DNA of 62,882 nt from CAZPUI01 sp964415525 (GCA_964415525.1 CAYQAS010000010.1:1-62882); one strand, 5' to 3'; positions 18,376-26,949 are shown, counted from the first letter of the stretch. Numbers and translations: made by a program. The notes: a model not told the origin generated them from the sequence alone.

Positions 18376-19002
18376 ATGTCCAACCGCTTCGACCAGCAGG
18401 CCGCGTCCTGGGACGGCGAGTCCCGCCGCGTAAAACTCGCTGCCGACGTGGCGGCCGCCATCCTGGCCCGGGTGCCCCTTCAGCCGTCGTGGGAGGCCTT
18501 GGACTTCGGTTGCGGCACCGGACTCGTGACGCTGGCCCTGCAGCCCCATCTCAAACACATCACCGGCGCGGACGCCTCCCCCGGGATGCTGGCGGAACTT
18601 CAGAGCAAGATCGCGGGACAGGGACTGTCCAATGTGACCACCGTGCAGGTCGATCCCACGGCGCCCCTGACGATGGAAGACCGCTTCCATCTCATCACCA
18701 GCAGCATGACCCTGCACCACATCGAGCACTTGACGCCACTGCTGCAGTCTTTCAAAGCACACCTCCATCCGGGCGGATGGATCGCACTGGCGGACCTGCG
18801 TGAAGAGGACGGGTCCTTTCACGAGGACATGGCGGGAGTCTTCCACCGAGGCTTTGCGCCGGAAGCCGTCGAAGGCTTCCTGAAAGAGGCGGGGTTCATC
18901 CACGTGGCGGTGACCGCCGCCGCGGAGGTGGCAAAGTCAGGCAGGACCTACCCGATTCTCTTGGCGACCGCCGTTGCAGGCCCGCCCCCTGTTCAGGATT
19001 AA
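18376..19002 (+). CDS. class I SAM-dependent methyltransferase
   Basis: 208 residues, ATG behind GAGGAG. The methyltransferase Rossmann fold shows motif I LDFGCGTG (42-49), the acidic end of strand 2 (GADASPGML), and a post-motif TLHHIEH, followed by HLHPGGWIALADL. Small-molecule type, related to UbiE/Methyltransf_11 proteins; the acceptor is unknown. It follows the Dus gene by 11 nt and may share its transcript. Confidence 0.9.
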   Translation: MSNRFDQQAASWDGESRRVKLAADVAAAILARVPLQPSWEALDFGCGTGLVTLALQPHLKHITGADASPGMLAELQSKIAGQGLSNVTTVQVDPTAPLTMEDRFHLITSSMTLHHIEHLTPLLQSFKAHLHPGGWIALADLREEDGSFHEDMAGVFHRGFAPEAVEGFLKEAGFIHVAVTAAAEVAKSGRTYPILLATAVAGPPPVQD

Positions 19003-19053
19003 TGCAAGATTGCCTGGCCCCAGCATCTCATTCAGCAGTCCTTTGGAGACGAG

Positions 19054-20637
19054 ATGATGTCCCTATTCCGTTGGTGGCTGATCTTGCTGGCGATGGTGGG
19101 CGGTCTGCGGGCCCAGGAATCCCTGGTGATCCAGAACCGGCCGGTCTACACCTTTCGCGCCGGCCTGGGCCCCCTGAGCCCCGCTGAACGGGCCCTCCGC
19201 GCCCGGGAGCGCCTCGACGCCATCCCGCTGGAACAGCTCACGTCGCCCGTTCAAATCCAACCCTCTCCCGAAGGACTCGTGCTGAAGGTCGGCGATCACC
19301 CCCTCTTCATCCTGCTGCCCGGGGATCTGGAACCCGGCATGGAGGGATCGCTTGCCAACGCCGCCGAGCGTGTCCGCGCCAGCCTCCTGCTTGCCCTCAA
19401 GGAAGAACGCGAGCAGCGGGACCTCCGCCACCTGCTCTGGGCCCTCGGACAGGCCGCCCTTGCCACGGTGGCAGCAGCGCTGGGGCTCAGGATCCTGCTG
19501 CGGGGTCGTCGCTGGCTCCATATCCGGCTGGCCCGCTTCCAGGCGGCGCGAATGCCCCGCCTGGGAATCGGCGGCTTCGTCCTCCTGGATGGCCTCCGCC
19601 TGCGCCGGGCCCTGAACGCCCTGCTGTGGGGCATCGGAACGTTGCTCATCCTGCTGCTTGCCTACAGCTGGCTCACTTACGTACTCGGGCGTTTCCCATT
19701 CACGCGCCCTTACGGCGCAGCCATGGGCACCCAACTCGCCAGCAGCACCCTGCGTTTGGCCAGCGGCCTGTTCAAGGCGCTGCCAGGCTTGGCCGCGGTG
19801 GCCCTCATCATCGTGATCACGCACCTGCTGGGGCGCCTCAGTCGGGCCTTCTTCTCCGCCGTGGAGAAGGGTGACGTTGAGCTGGACTGGCTTCACCCGG
19901 AGACGGCCGCCCCCACCCGCCGGATCCTGAACGCCCTGCTCTGGATGTTTGCCGTCGTGATGGCCTACCCCTACGTGCCCGGCAGCGGGAGCCTCGCCTT
20001 CAAGGGGATGAGCGTCTTCATCGGCGTACTCGTTTCCATGGGCTCCACCGGCGTCGTGAACCAGTCCATGAGCGGTCTTGTCCTCATGTACAGCCGCGCC
20101 TTCCGGCCTGGGGATGTCATCCGCGTGGGAGAGGTGGAAGGCATCGTCACCGAGCTCAACCTGCTCTCCACCAAGTTGCGCACCATCCTGTCCGAGGAGA
20201 TCACCCTGCCCAACGCCGTGGTGCTGGGCACGCCGATCCAGAACTACACCCGCCTCTCCGGAGAAGCGGGACTCGTCGCCTTGACCACCGTGACCATCGG
20301 TTATGACGCCCCCTGGCGGCAGGTCCACGCCCTGCTCCTGCAGGCAGCCGCAGACACTCCCGGGCTGCGCCAGACGCCCGCGCCCTATGTCCTGCAGAAG
20401 GCCCTCTCGGACTTCTACGTGGAGTACCAGCTTCACATCCGGCTGGATGATCCCTTCCAGCGCCCCTTTGTCTTTTCTGAACTGCACGCCCGCATCCAGG
20501 ACAGCTTCAATACCCATGGGGTGCAGATCATGTCGCCCCACTTCCTCGCGGATAAAAGCGCCCCAGTGGTGGTACCACCGGAGCGCTGGCATCTGGCCCC
20601 GGCATCTCCGCCGGAAGCACCTTCCGCGACTACTTGA
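19054..20637 (+). CDS. MscS-family mechanosensitive channel
   Basis: 527 residues. Signal peptide (about 1-20), a periplasmic N-terminal domain (to about 125), then membrane helices near 130-150, 185-215, 245-265, 300-315 and the pore helix region ending GSTGVVNQSMSGLVLMYSRAF. The MscS beta domain follows (RPGDVIRVGEVEGIVTELNLLSTKLRT, then EEITLPNAVVLGTPIQNYTRL), and a C-terminal alpha/beta domain. It would release osmolytes on hypo-osmotic shock. Its end overlaps the convergent C1 peptidase gene by 8 bp. Confidence 0.92.
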   Translation: MMSLFRWWLILLAMVGGLRAQESLVIQNRPVYTFRAGLGPLSPAERALRARERLDAIPLEQLTSPVQIQPSPEGLVLKVGDHPLFILLPGDLEPGMEGSLANAAERVRASLLLALKEEREQRDLRHLLWALGQAALATVAAALGLRILLRGRRWLHIRLARFQAARMPRLGIGGFVLLDGLRLRRALNALLWGIGTLLILLLAYSWLTYVLGRFPFTRPYGAAMGTQLASSTLRLASGLFKALPGLAAVALIIVITHLLGRLSRAFFSAVEKGDVELDWLHPETAAPTRRILNALLWMFAVVMAYPYVPGSGSLAFKGMSVFIGVLVSMGSTGVVNQSMSGLVLMYSRAFRPGDVIRVGEVEGIVTELNLLSTKLRTILSEEITLPNAVVLGTPIQNYTRLSGEAGLVALTTVTIGYDAPWRQVHALLLQAAADTPGLRQTPAPYVLQKALSDFYVEYQLHIRLDDPFQRPFVFSELHARIQDSFNTHGVQIMSPHFLADKSAPVVVPPERWHLAPASPPEAPSATT

Positions 20638-21784
20638 GCCCCAGCTTCTTCCGCAGGTCGCCGGGGATGGCGTCCTTGTGGACGAGGATGTTGACGGTCT
20701 TCATGCGGACGTAGGCGCGGGACATGTGAATGTAGCCAGCGTTGGGGCCGTTCTTCTCGCCCCAGCTGTTCTTGGTGAGGAAGAATCGGTTGCCCGCCTG
20801 GTCCTTGGTGAGGCCCACCAGGTGCATGAGGTGGTCGTCCGTGGTGCGGAAGTCGTCGAAGGCCTTCTGGCGCAGGTCCTGGGTGACCTCCAGTTCCTTC
20901 TCCGGCTTGCCCACCTCGTCCTTCTGATCCAGCGCCACGGGCAGGTAGGCGTAACCGAGCTTCTTCTGGTCGAAGCCCTTCTCGCTCACATCGCCATCCC
21001 AGAGCACGCTATGGCCCTTGGAAAGGGCGTGCACCATCACCTGTTCCAGCTCGTCGATGGGCAGGTTGTAGTAGCGCGAATTCTGGCTCCAGTTGTCCTG
21101 GATCTCCAGACGGAAGGGCGCATAGAAGGGCTGGTGGCTGAAGCTCGTGAGTTCCACGTAGGCGTCCAGGTCCAGGCCCAGACTGTCGCGGAAGCTGGCG
21201 GGGGTGTAGGACTTGCCGTTGAAGGTGAAGGTTGCCGGCGACGCGCCAAGGTAGGCGTCCAGGATGCCGGCGAAGGCGGCGGGCCACTTGGAAGTCGGCT
21301 GCTTGCCCTTGGCGACACTGTCCATGAAGCCCTTGGTGGCGGCGTCCATCTCGTTGTGGTTGTATTCCGTCTCCCCCGCGCAGAGACCGGTATAGGCCTC
21401 CCGGGGCACGATGCCGTTCGCCTTCACCGTATCGATCCAGTCGTGGGCCTGCCCGCCCTGGCTCCACACCGCCACGCCCTGCATGCGGTAGTAGTGCCAA
21501 GCCTTGCGGGGCCACGTGTGGCGCACGACGAACATCTCCGAAAGCCCGACCTCGCCCTTGAACTCTCCCTTACCCACGCGCTGCACTTCGGACTCGAAGT
21601 AGCTGTTGGTGCTGAAATCCCAGCAGGTGCCGGTCTTGCCCTGGCTCTTCACGGACGTGCGCTTGACCTCCGCATCCACGGTGAAGGTTCGGTTCGGCTT
21701 CACCTCCGGCGCCGGCGCGGGGGGCGGCGTCTGGGCGATGAGCGGCACGACCGCGAGCAGGAGGGCGAGAGGGGAGAGGCGCAT
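20630..21784 (-). CDS. exported C1-family (papain-like/bleomycin hydrolase type) peptidase
   Basis: 384 residues from the ATG at 21784 (AAGGAG upstream). A signal peptide ends near residue 17 (PLIAQ), unlike cytosolic PepC. Catalytic elements: nucleophile Cys54 in GKTGTCWDFST, the His in DDHLMHLVGL and the Asn in TKNSWGEK, in the order of peptidase family C1. The long insertion between Cys and His fits the C1B/PepC group. It likely acts in the periplasm or outside. It lies 271 bp from the sigma-54 regulator, divergently. A chagasin-like protein, the classic inhibitor type for C1 peptidases, is encoded 4.6 kb away. Confidence 0.88.
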   Translation of the reverse strand: MRLSPLALLLAVVPLIAQTPPPAPAPEVKPNRTFTVDAEVKRTSVKSQGKTGTCWDFSTNSYFESEVQRVGKGEFKGEVGLSEMFVVRHTWPRKAWHYYRMQGVAVWSQGGQAHDWIDTVKANGIVPREAYTGLCAGETEYNHNEMDAATKGFMDSVAKGKQPTSKWPAAFAGILDAYLGASPATFTFNGKSYTPASFRDSLGLDLDAYVELTSFSHQPFYAPFRLEIQDNWSQNSRYYNLPIDELEQVMVHALSKGHSVLWDGDVSEKGFDQKKLGYAYLPVALDQKDEVGKPEKELEVTQDLRQKAFDDFRTTDDHLMHLVGLTKDQAGNRFFLTKNSWGEKNGPNAGYIHMSRAYVRMKTVNILVHKDAIPGDLRKKLGLK

Positions 21785-22055
21785 GGAAGCTCCTTGGGAA
21801 CTCCATTGTATTGCGATGCATGCATAAAGGACCCCAGGCCCCACTCAAATAGACATGTCGTCAAAGCGTGGATCACCAATGGCGTTCCCGGTAGGCCCGA
21901 CTGCCATCAGACAAAGGGCCAGGGAACGCGTAAGCCAAATGACATCAGGAAATATTTCTATAAACCAAGTATCCATATCGGTAGTCTTTACCCACTTCCC
22001 GCCGTGCACCCCAACCGAAGGCCAACGCTCCTCTCCATCAAGGTGGTTCGATCCC

Positions 22056-23378
22056 ATGGCTCCGCGCATCCTCATCGTGGACGACGAAGCGGGCATCCGA
22101 TTCGGGCTGCGGGATTTCCTGGAGGAGCACCACTTCGAGGTAATGGAAGCCGCATGCGGGTCCGAGGCCCTGGCCGCGTTCGACCTGACGCCACCTGACC
22201 TGATCCTGCTGGATCATCAGCTGCCGGATGGCACCGCGCTGGACTTCCTGCCGCGCCTGCGGGCCCGCGAATCAGACATCCCCATCTTCATCGTCACCGC
22301 CCACGGCAGCATCGACCTGGCCGTCCAAGCGGTCAAGCTCGGGGCCGAGCAGTTCTTGACCAAGCCGGTGGACTGGTCCTCCCTGCTGGTCATGATCCGG
22401 CGGACCCTGGAGCACAGGCACCGGCAACGCCTGCTGGAAAGTAAATCCTCCCGGGAACCTGGACCCGATCCCTTCCTGGGCTCCAGCCGTGCCATCCAGG
22501 AGCTCCGGCACCGCGTCGAGCGCCTGCTGCCCTCCGACCTCCCCGTCCTCCTGCTGGGGGAAACGGGCACGGGGAAGAGCCTCCTGGCGCGATGGATCCA
22601 TGAGCATGGCCCCCGGGCGCCGGAAGGGTTCCTGGACCTGAACTGCGCCGGTCTGCAGAAGGACTTCCTGGAGAACGAGCTGTTCGGGCACGAGCGGGGG
22701 GCCTACACCGGCGCCCACCAGACCAAGCAGGGGCTCCTGGAAGTGGCGCACCAGGGCACCGTCTTCCTGGACGAGGTCGGCGACATGGATCCCTCGATCC
22801 AGGTCAAGCTGCTGAAGGTCCTGGAGGAGAAGCGGTTTCGCCGCATGGGGAGCCTGGCGGATCGCCTGGTGGACATCCGCCTCATCGCCGCCACCCATCA
22901 GGCCTTGGACGTTCTGATCCAGTCCGGTCGGTTCCGTTCGGACCTCTACTACCGCCTCAACGCCCTCACCCTTTGGATCCCGCCCCTACGGGAACGCCCT
23001 GAGGACCTAGAGAGCCTCGCCAACCGTCTGCTCGAGGCGATCTCGCGGGACTTGAAGCATCCGGCACCTGGACTCTCCCCGGCCGCCGTGGAGGTCATGC
23101 GGGCGTATCCCTGGCCCGGGAACATCCGGGAATTGCGCAATGCCCTGGAACGGGCCTGTCTGTATACCCTTCACGCCGAGATCCAGCCCGAGGACTTCGC
23201 CCTGCCCAAGCCGGATCCCGCCTGCCGATGGCACGCGCCCGGTGAGGACGCCACGCTCCGCCAGATGACGCTGGATGTGATTCAACGGGAAGTGGAGGCC
23301 TGCGGAGGCAACATCAGCAAGGCCGCGCGGAAGCTCGGTATCGCCAGAAGCACTCTGTACCAAAAATTCAAAGTTTAA
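22056..23378 (+). CDS. NtrC-family sigma-54-dependent response regulator
   Basis: 440 residues from the ATG at 22056; in-frame codons upstream give an AT-rich, unlikely extension. Receiver (1-120) with VDDEAG, phospho-acceptor Asp53 and Lys in LTKPVD. AAA+ domain (about 140-370) with Walker A GETGTGKS (168-175), sigma-54 contact loop GAYTGA (215-220, Tyr variant of GAFTGA), Walker B FLDEVGDM and RSDLYYRL. A Fis-type helix-turn-helix ends the protein (ISKAARKLGIARSTLYQKF). It needs RpoN and activates -24/-12 promoters. It heads a four-gene run with a kinase and sits before a strong -24/-12 site at 26068. Confidence 0.95.
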   Translation: MAPRILIVDDEAGIRFGLRDFLEEHHFEVMEAACGSEALAAFDLTPPDLILLDHQLPDGTALDFLPRLRARESDIPIFIVTAHGSIDLAVQAVKLGAEQFLTKPVDWSSLLVMIRRTLEHRHRQRLLESKSSREPGPDPFLGSSRAIQELRHRVERLLPSDLPVLLLGETGTGKSLLARWIHEHGPRAPEGFLDLNCAGLQKDFLENELFGHERGAYTGAHQTKQGLLEVAHQGTVFLDEVGDMDPSIQVKLLKVLEEKRFRRMGSLADRLVDIRLIAATHQALDVLIQSGRFRSDLYYRLNALTLWIPPLRERPEDLESLANRLLEAISRDLKHPAPGLSPAAVEVMRAYPWPGNIRELRNALERACLYTLHAEIQPEDFALPKPDPACRWHAPGEDATLRQMTLDVIQREVEACGGNISKAARKLGIARSTLYQKFKV

Positions 23379-23404
23379 ACCCTCAACACAAAAGGAGAAA
23401 ATGC

Positions 23405-23965
23405 ATGAAAATCAAAAGCCACCAGATCAGCGCAGCTGAGGCCAATGAGTTGCGCGAAAAGGCCACTACTGTCACCCAAAGAATCCCCAAATGCCAGCTG
23501 CTCCAGCTTTTAAAGCAGGTGCCACCCCAAAGTTACATATACTTCTACTATTTCGAAAACCTGGTCGAGGGATTTCCCGAGAGCCTCATCATCGCAAGCT
23601 ATGAACTCGCAGGCGAAGCACCCAGCAATCTGGCGAATCCCGGAAAAGTTGAGTTCCTGGGCTACACCAACAAAAAGGGCGACATCAACATCCACAACAT
23701 CAGCGCAAATGAGGCAAACACACTAAGAAAGAAGGACTTGCCCATTCAAAAAATCTCATACTCAGACCTCAGCAAATTGCTCAAGCAGGTTCCAGAGATT
23801 GGCTGTGTGTATTTCTCGTATTCAAAAACACTTATCGATGGATATCCCTCGAGTGTCATCATTGCCTATACCGAATTCGAGTCCTCTGGATACAGCAGCA
23901 AAATCGATCCGTCTGATGTCGAGTTCCTGGATTTCACGAACATTCATCCGCCCGAGATGAAATAG
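23405..23965 (+). CDS. unrecognised protein made of two tandem ~85-residue repeats, AT-rich
   Basis: 186 residues behind AGGAG. I do not recognise the family. It is two copies of one module: ISAAEANELREK...LLKQVP...IYFYYF...GFPESLIIASYE...VEFLGYTN and ISANEANTLRKK...LLKQVP...VYFSYS...GYPSSVIIAYTE...VEFLDFTN. There is no signal peptide or membrane helix; it looks like a small soluble alpha/beta domain, duplicated. Codon use (AAA, AAT, ATT) is clearly more AT-rich than the neighbours, which suggests recent acquisition. It sits between the sigma-54 regulator (26 nt) and the membrane protein (9 nt), so it is probably part of the signalling operon. Confidence 0.8.
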   Translation: MKIKSHQISAAEANELREKATTVTQRIPKCQLLQLLKQVPPQSYIYFYYFENLVEGFPESLIIASYELAGEAPSNLANPGKVEFLGYTNKKGDINIHNISANEANTLRKKDLPIQKISYSDLSKLLKQVPEIGCVYFSYSKTLIDGYPSSVIIAYTEFESSGYSSKIDPSDVEFLDFTNIHPPEMK

Positions 23966-23974
23966 CGCCGGCTC

Positions 23975-24622
23975 GTGAGCACTTTTCGCCTTTACGCCCC
24001 ACTGACGTTATACATCCTTGTATTCGTCGTGGGGCTGATTCGCTGGAGCAGGCTCGATCGCTGCCAGCGCCTCATCATCTGGTACGAGCTGCTTTGCATC
24101 AGCACGACCCTTGGGCTTGAACTCCTCAGGACTCAGCCCGCTCAGTCCCTCATCCTGGTGCACATCCATGCACCGGTTCGGACCCTTCTGTTTGCCGAAA
24201 TGTTCGCAAGCGCGACCACCTCGTCCAGGCTGCGCATCACGCTTCGGGGCCTCGCCCTGGCCTATCTCGCGTTCTGGGTCGGATGGTGGGCCGTCTTCGG
24301 GATCGGTAGCCTGAGCACCTTTTCCGCCCCCGTCTTCCACATCAATACCGCCGTAAACCTCCTCCTCGCCCTGGCCGGCCTCGCGGAAATGAGCCGCGAA
24401 TTTCGGGTGCCCCTGACCTCCCAGGCGGCCTTCTGGCTCGCGACAGGGCTCATGCTGGATGCCGCCCTCTCCCTCATCTTCTTCCCGGCGCGCGAATGGC
24501 TCTTGGCGCATCGCAGGGAACTGCTCCTGTTGTTCACCGCGTTCCACGCCAGTTGGGTGATGGTCACTCACGGGCTCTTCGGGAAAGCTCTGCTATGTCC
24601 TCCTCGGACGCGCTCGTCCTGA
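23975..24622 (+). CDS. polytopic membrane protein of the signalling operon
   Basis: 215 residues starting at GTG 9 nt after the previous stop. Six or seven probable membrane helices (about 7-24, 33-50, 58-77, 84-108, 115-135, 148-168, 178-200). There is no enzymatic motif. The last 28 nt overlap the kinase gene, so the two are translationally coupled. By position it could be the membrane sensor or an accessory component for the downstream kinase, which has only one membrane helix. I do not recognise a named family. Confidence 0.75.
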   Translation: MSTFRLYAPLTLYILVFVVGLIRWSRLDRCQRLIIWYELLCISTTLGLELLRTQPAQSLILVHIHAPVRTLLFAEMFASATTSSRLRITLRGLALAYLAFWVGWWAVFGIGSLSTFSAPVFHINTAVNLLLALAGLAEMSREFRVPLTSQAAFWLATGLMLDAALSLIFFPAREWLLAHRRELLLLFTAFHASWVMVTHGLFGKALLCPPRTRSS

Positions 24623-25824
24623 TTCTGGTCTTCGGATCTCTAGGGATCCTGATCCTCGCCGTTGCGTTCATCGCCTTCCTGGTCTGGCACCAGAGGCGCT
24701 GGATGCGAGCCATGGAAGACCGCGCGCGCGATCGCGAGGCACTGCTGGAAGCGACATCGGTCGGGCGCCTCATGCCCTGGCTCTGCGCCGCGGACGGAAC
24801 GGGCCTGTCGATCGGGGATTCCGCAATGAGTCTTCTCCAGGTCTCCCCCAGGGAGATCCTGAACCTGGAACGCCTGTTGTCCTTCGTGCCCGAATCGCAG
24901 CGCTCCGCCCTGAGGACCCGCCTGCTCGAATCACCCCTTCACGAGGACGCCAACGCCAAAGTGCCGATGGTGGATGCCTCTGGAGGGAAGATCATCACCC
25001 GCTGGCAGTTCACGCGGCGGGAGGATGCGCTGAAGGGCGTGATCCGGGACATCTCCCAGGAAGAGCGCCTCCAGCACCAACTGCTCCAGGCCCAGAAACT
25101 GGAGGCGATCGGCACCCTGGTGGGCGGCGTGGCCCACGAATTCGGCAACCTGCTGGCATCGGTGGAAAGCTGCTCGCGCGCCCTGGAGCGGCGGGTTCAG
25201 GACGACCCCAAAGGCAAACAGGGGATCGTGCTCATCCTGGATGCGGCGGCTCGGGGGCGGAGCATCATCCGCAAGCTGCTGGATTTCAGCCGCCGGGATC
25301 CAGAGCTCCAACAGCCCGTGAATCTCACCCGCCTAGTGGAGGAAGTCGCCACCATCCTGCGCCCCCTGCTCGGTCGCTCCTACCAATTGGCACTCGATCT
25401 GGATCCAGACGTTCCCGCGGTGATCGCCGACCCCGTCCAGATCCATCAGGCCCTCCTGAATCTGTGCATCAATGCCCGGGATGCCATGCCTCAGGGTGGC
25501 CGCCTCCGCATCCGGCTTCATGAGACAAAGTTGGAAACGGCCGAAGCAGGGTGGAGAGGCAAGCGCTCCGGAAGGTATCTCCAACTGGACGTCGAGGATG
25601 AGGGCACCGGCATCACCACCGACCACCTCGCACAGATCTTCCAACCGTTCTTCACAACCAAGCCACCGGGCCAGGGCACGGGGCTGGGCCTGTCCGTCAC
25701 CCACAACATTGCCGAATCCCACGGCGGATTCATCCAGGTGGAAAGCACCCCGGGTCGCGGCAGCCGCTTCAGCCTCCACCTGCCGGTCGAAGCCCCCAGA
25801 GACCGCGATCCCCAGAGGGCCTGA
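24595..25824 (+). CDS. membrane sensor histidine kinase (partner of the sigma-54 regulator)
   Basis: 409 residues from the ATG at 24595. One N-terminal membrane helix (about 7-32), a PAS-like region (45-160), HisKA with phospho-acceptor His in VAHEFGNLL (about residue 181), and HATPase with N-box LLNLCINARDAM, G1 DEGTGI, and FFTTKPPGQGTGLGLS. This is the class that pairs with NtrC-type regulators. It has almost no periplasmic part, which supports the idea that the overlapping membrane protein upstream contributes to sensing. It is last in the operon; a 535-bp non-coding gap follows. Confidence 0.93.
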   Translation: MSSSDALVLILVFGSLGILILAVAFIAFLVWHQRRWMRAMEDRARDREALLEATSVGRLMPWLCAADGTGLSIGDSAMSLLQVSPREILNLERLLSFVPESQRSALRTRLLESPLHEDANAKVPMVDASGGKIITRWQFTRREDALKGVIRDISQEERLQHQLLQAQKLEAIGTLVGGVAHEFGNLLASVESCSRALERRVQDDPKGKQGIVLILDAAARGRSIIRKLLDFSRRDPELQQPVNLTRLVEEVATILRPLLGRSYQLALDLDPDVPAVIADPVQIHQALLNLCINARDAMPQGGRLRIRLHETKLETAEAGWRGKRSGRYLQLDVEDEGTGITTDHLAQIFQPFFTTKPPGQGTGLGLSVTHNIAESHGGFIQVESTPGRGSRFSLHLPVEAPRDRDPQRA

Positions 25825-25905
25825 AGGCGCGATCCCGGACCGGGACCTGCAGAGCGCCGATGCGCAGGAGCGACGGGACCAGGGCCGTGGGTGGACGGCT
25901 TGAGG

Positions 25906-26005
25906 CACCTGTCTCGATCAACGACACCTGACCGAAAACAAGACAGGACCCACCCCTGAACCGCAGGAGAGGTGAACACAGAGCCCATCCAAGACGGAGG
26001 TTCAG
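25906..26005. promoter_or_regulatory. candidate enhancer sites for the NtrC-type regulator
   Basis: Two direct near-repeats CACCTGTC (25906-25913) and CACCTGAC (25925-25932); inverted pair CCTGTCT (25908-25914) / AGACAGG (25941-25947); inverted pair CTGAACC (25956-25962) / GGTTCAG (25999-26005). They lie about 90-190 bp upstream of the predicted sigma-54 start, the usual distance for enhancer-binding proteins. The assignment is inferred from position; short repeats can arise by chance. Confidence 0.35.
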
Positions 26006-26067
26006 CCCCCATGAAACCAAAGCAATTAATGAAATTCCACCCAGGAATCAGGAACGCCTCACGCCCT

Positions 26068-26083
26068 TGGCACGGGTTCTGCT
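26068..26083 (+). promoter_or_regulatory. sigma-54 (-24/-12) promoter
   Basis: TGGCACGGGTTCTGCT: the -24 element TGGCACG is perfect, and the GG and GC pairs are separated by exactly 10 nt. The -12 element is CTGCT against consensus TTGCW. Predicted start near 26095. It faces the chagasin-like gene and the downstream subtilase, and follows the operon that encodes a sigma-54 activator and its kinase. Confidence 0.7.
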
Positions 26084-26359
26084 GCTCTTCCACTGCCGCG
26101 ACCATCCGCTCGTCCCGAAAGCGGAATTCCACGGCGTAATTTCAGCATTCACCGCACAACCGTCAAACCACACCATATTCGCGCCATCTACACACATTAA
26201 TTCAATCTATAGACAGCTATTACAATCATTAGACAACAAAATATAAACATATATCCTCCACGATATCCCCCGCGATGCATCATCCCCCTTCACCACACCA
26301 CCCGCTCTGGCGCCCTAGCGAGTGGCCCCGCCCTCCCATGGACACCAAGGAGCCTAGCC

Positions 26360-26722
26360 GTGAGCGAAATCCATACCTCCAACCTCATCGCCGTACCGAC
26401 CCAGGCCCTCGAGATCACCCTGAAGGTCGCCGTGGGCGAGTACAACGGCATCTGTCTTCCCAGCTGCAGCGAGGCTTCCACGGGATTGCAGTGGGAACCA
26501 CAGGCCATGCCCGAATGCGTCAACCTCACCAACACCGAGTGGGTGGACGCCTACCGGTCGGCTCCCATGCCCGGCGGACCTCCCGGCGTGCGAGTGTTCG
26601 TCTTCAAGGGCGTATCCCCCAACCCACAGCCTGTAGAGATGCTCTTCCTTCTCAAACGCCATGGCCAGGATTTTGAACCAACCCAAAAGGCCATCTGCAC
26701 CATCACCGTGACGCAAAAATAG
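26360..26722 (+). CDS. chagasin-like (I42) small protein
   Basis: 120 residues, GTG start with AAGGAG seven nt upstream. The beta-rich sequence has the layout of the chagasin/I42 cysteine-protease inhibitors. A loop SEASTGLQW (37-45) corresponds to the NPTTGYxW loop, PMPGGPPG (69-76) to the Gly-rich loop before a GVRVFVFKG strand, and LLKRHGQDFEP (98-107) to the RPW loop. Four Cys (32, 36, 53, 113). There is no signal peptide, so it would act in the cytosol or leave by another route. It may restrain a peptidase of the locus (the neighbouring subtilase or the C1 peptidase). The assignment is motif-based and unconfirmed; a substrate role is possible. Confidence 0.5.
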   Translation: MSEIHTSNLIAVPTQALEITLKVAVGEYNGICLPSCSEASTGLQWEPQAMPECVNLTNTEWVDAYRSAPMPGGPPGVRVFVFKGVSPNPQPVEMLFLLKRHGQDFEPTQKAICTITVTQK

Positions 26723-26888
26723 AATTCATTAACTTTATTTATAATATTCATTCAAATATTTTCAAAGTTTTGCATACGCATTGAAACCTTTTTCTAATTC
26801 TCACGCCCACCGATCCGCTTCCTAATGGACGCCCAAGCAGCCCTTTCAGGCCACATGCCGAGATGAGGCCGGGAGAGATTGCATGTCA

Positions 26889-26902
26889 ATGGATGCATCC
26901 AT
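26889..26902. repeat. 14-bp perfect palindrome upstream of the subtilase
   Basis: ATGGATGCATCCAT, fully self-complementary, 48 bp before the subtilase ATG, in a 227-bp AT-rich gap (26723-26949) with no gene. Its core GATGCATC recurs at 26274-26281 before the chagasin-like gene, and a related GATGCATG lies near 21815 between the C1 peptidase and sigma-54 regulator genes. It could be an operator; no protein is assigned. Confidence 0.4.
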
Positions 26903-26949
26903 GTGTTTCTCACAACAGACGTTTACTTAACACAATCTCAGGAATTTCA

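Larger units (their letters stand above)
25825..26359. promoter_or_regulatory. 535-bp intergenic control region before the peptide-maturation genes
   Basis: No convincing gene. The first half is GC-rich and contains repeated and inverted short motifs (about 25906-26005) and a -24/-12 promoter (26068-26083). The second half (about 26140-26270) is strikingly AT-rich and, if the promoter is right, lies in a 5' leader of about 265 nt. A strong ribosome site (AAGGAG at 26347) ends the region. The palindrome GATGCATC occurs at 26274-26281. Confidence 0.7.

Noticed and set aside
21880..21905. Weak -24/-12-like TGGATC...GGC before the sigma-54 regulator
   Set aside because: Spacing fits but both elements are poor.
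26011..26139. 42-codon ORF starting MKPKQLMKFH with GGAGG upstream in the control region
   Set aside because: It runs straight through the -24/-12 promoter and has no recognisable features; more likely chance.
26723..26949. TATAAT at 26742 in the AT-rich gap before the subtilase
   Set aside because: No -35 at 16-18 nt; AT-rich DNA yields such hexamers by chance.
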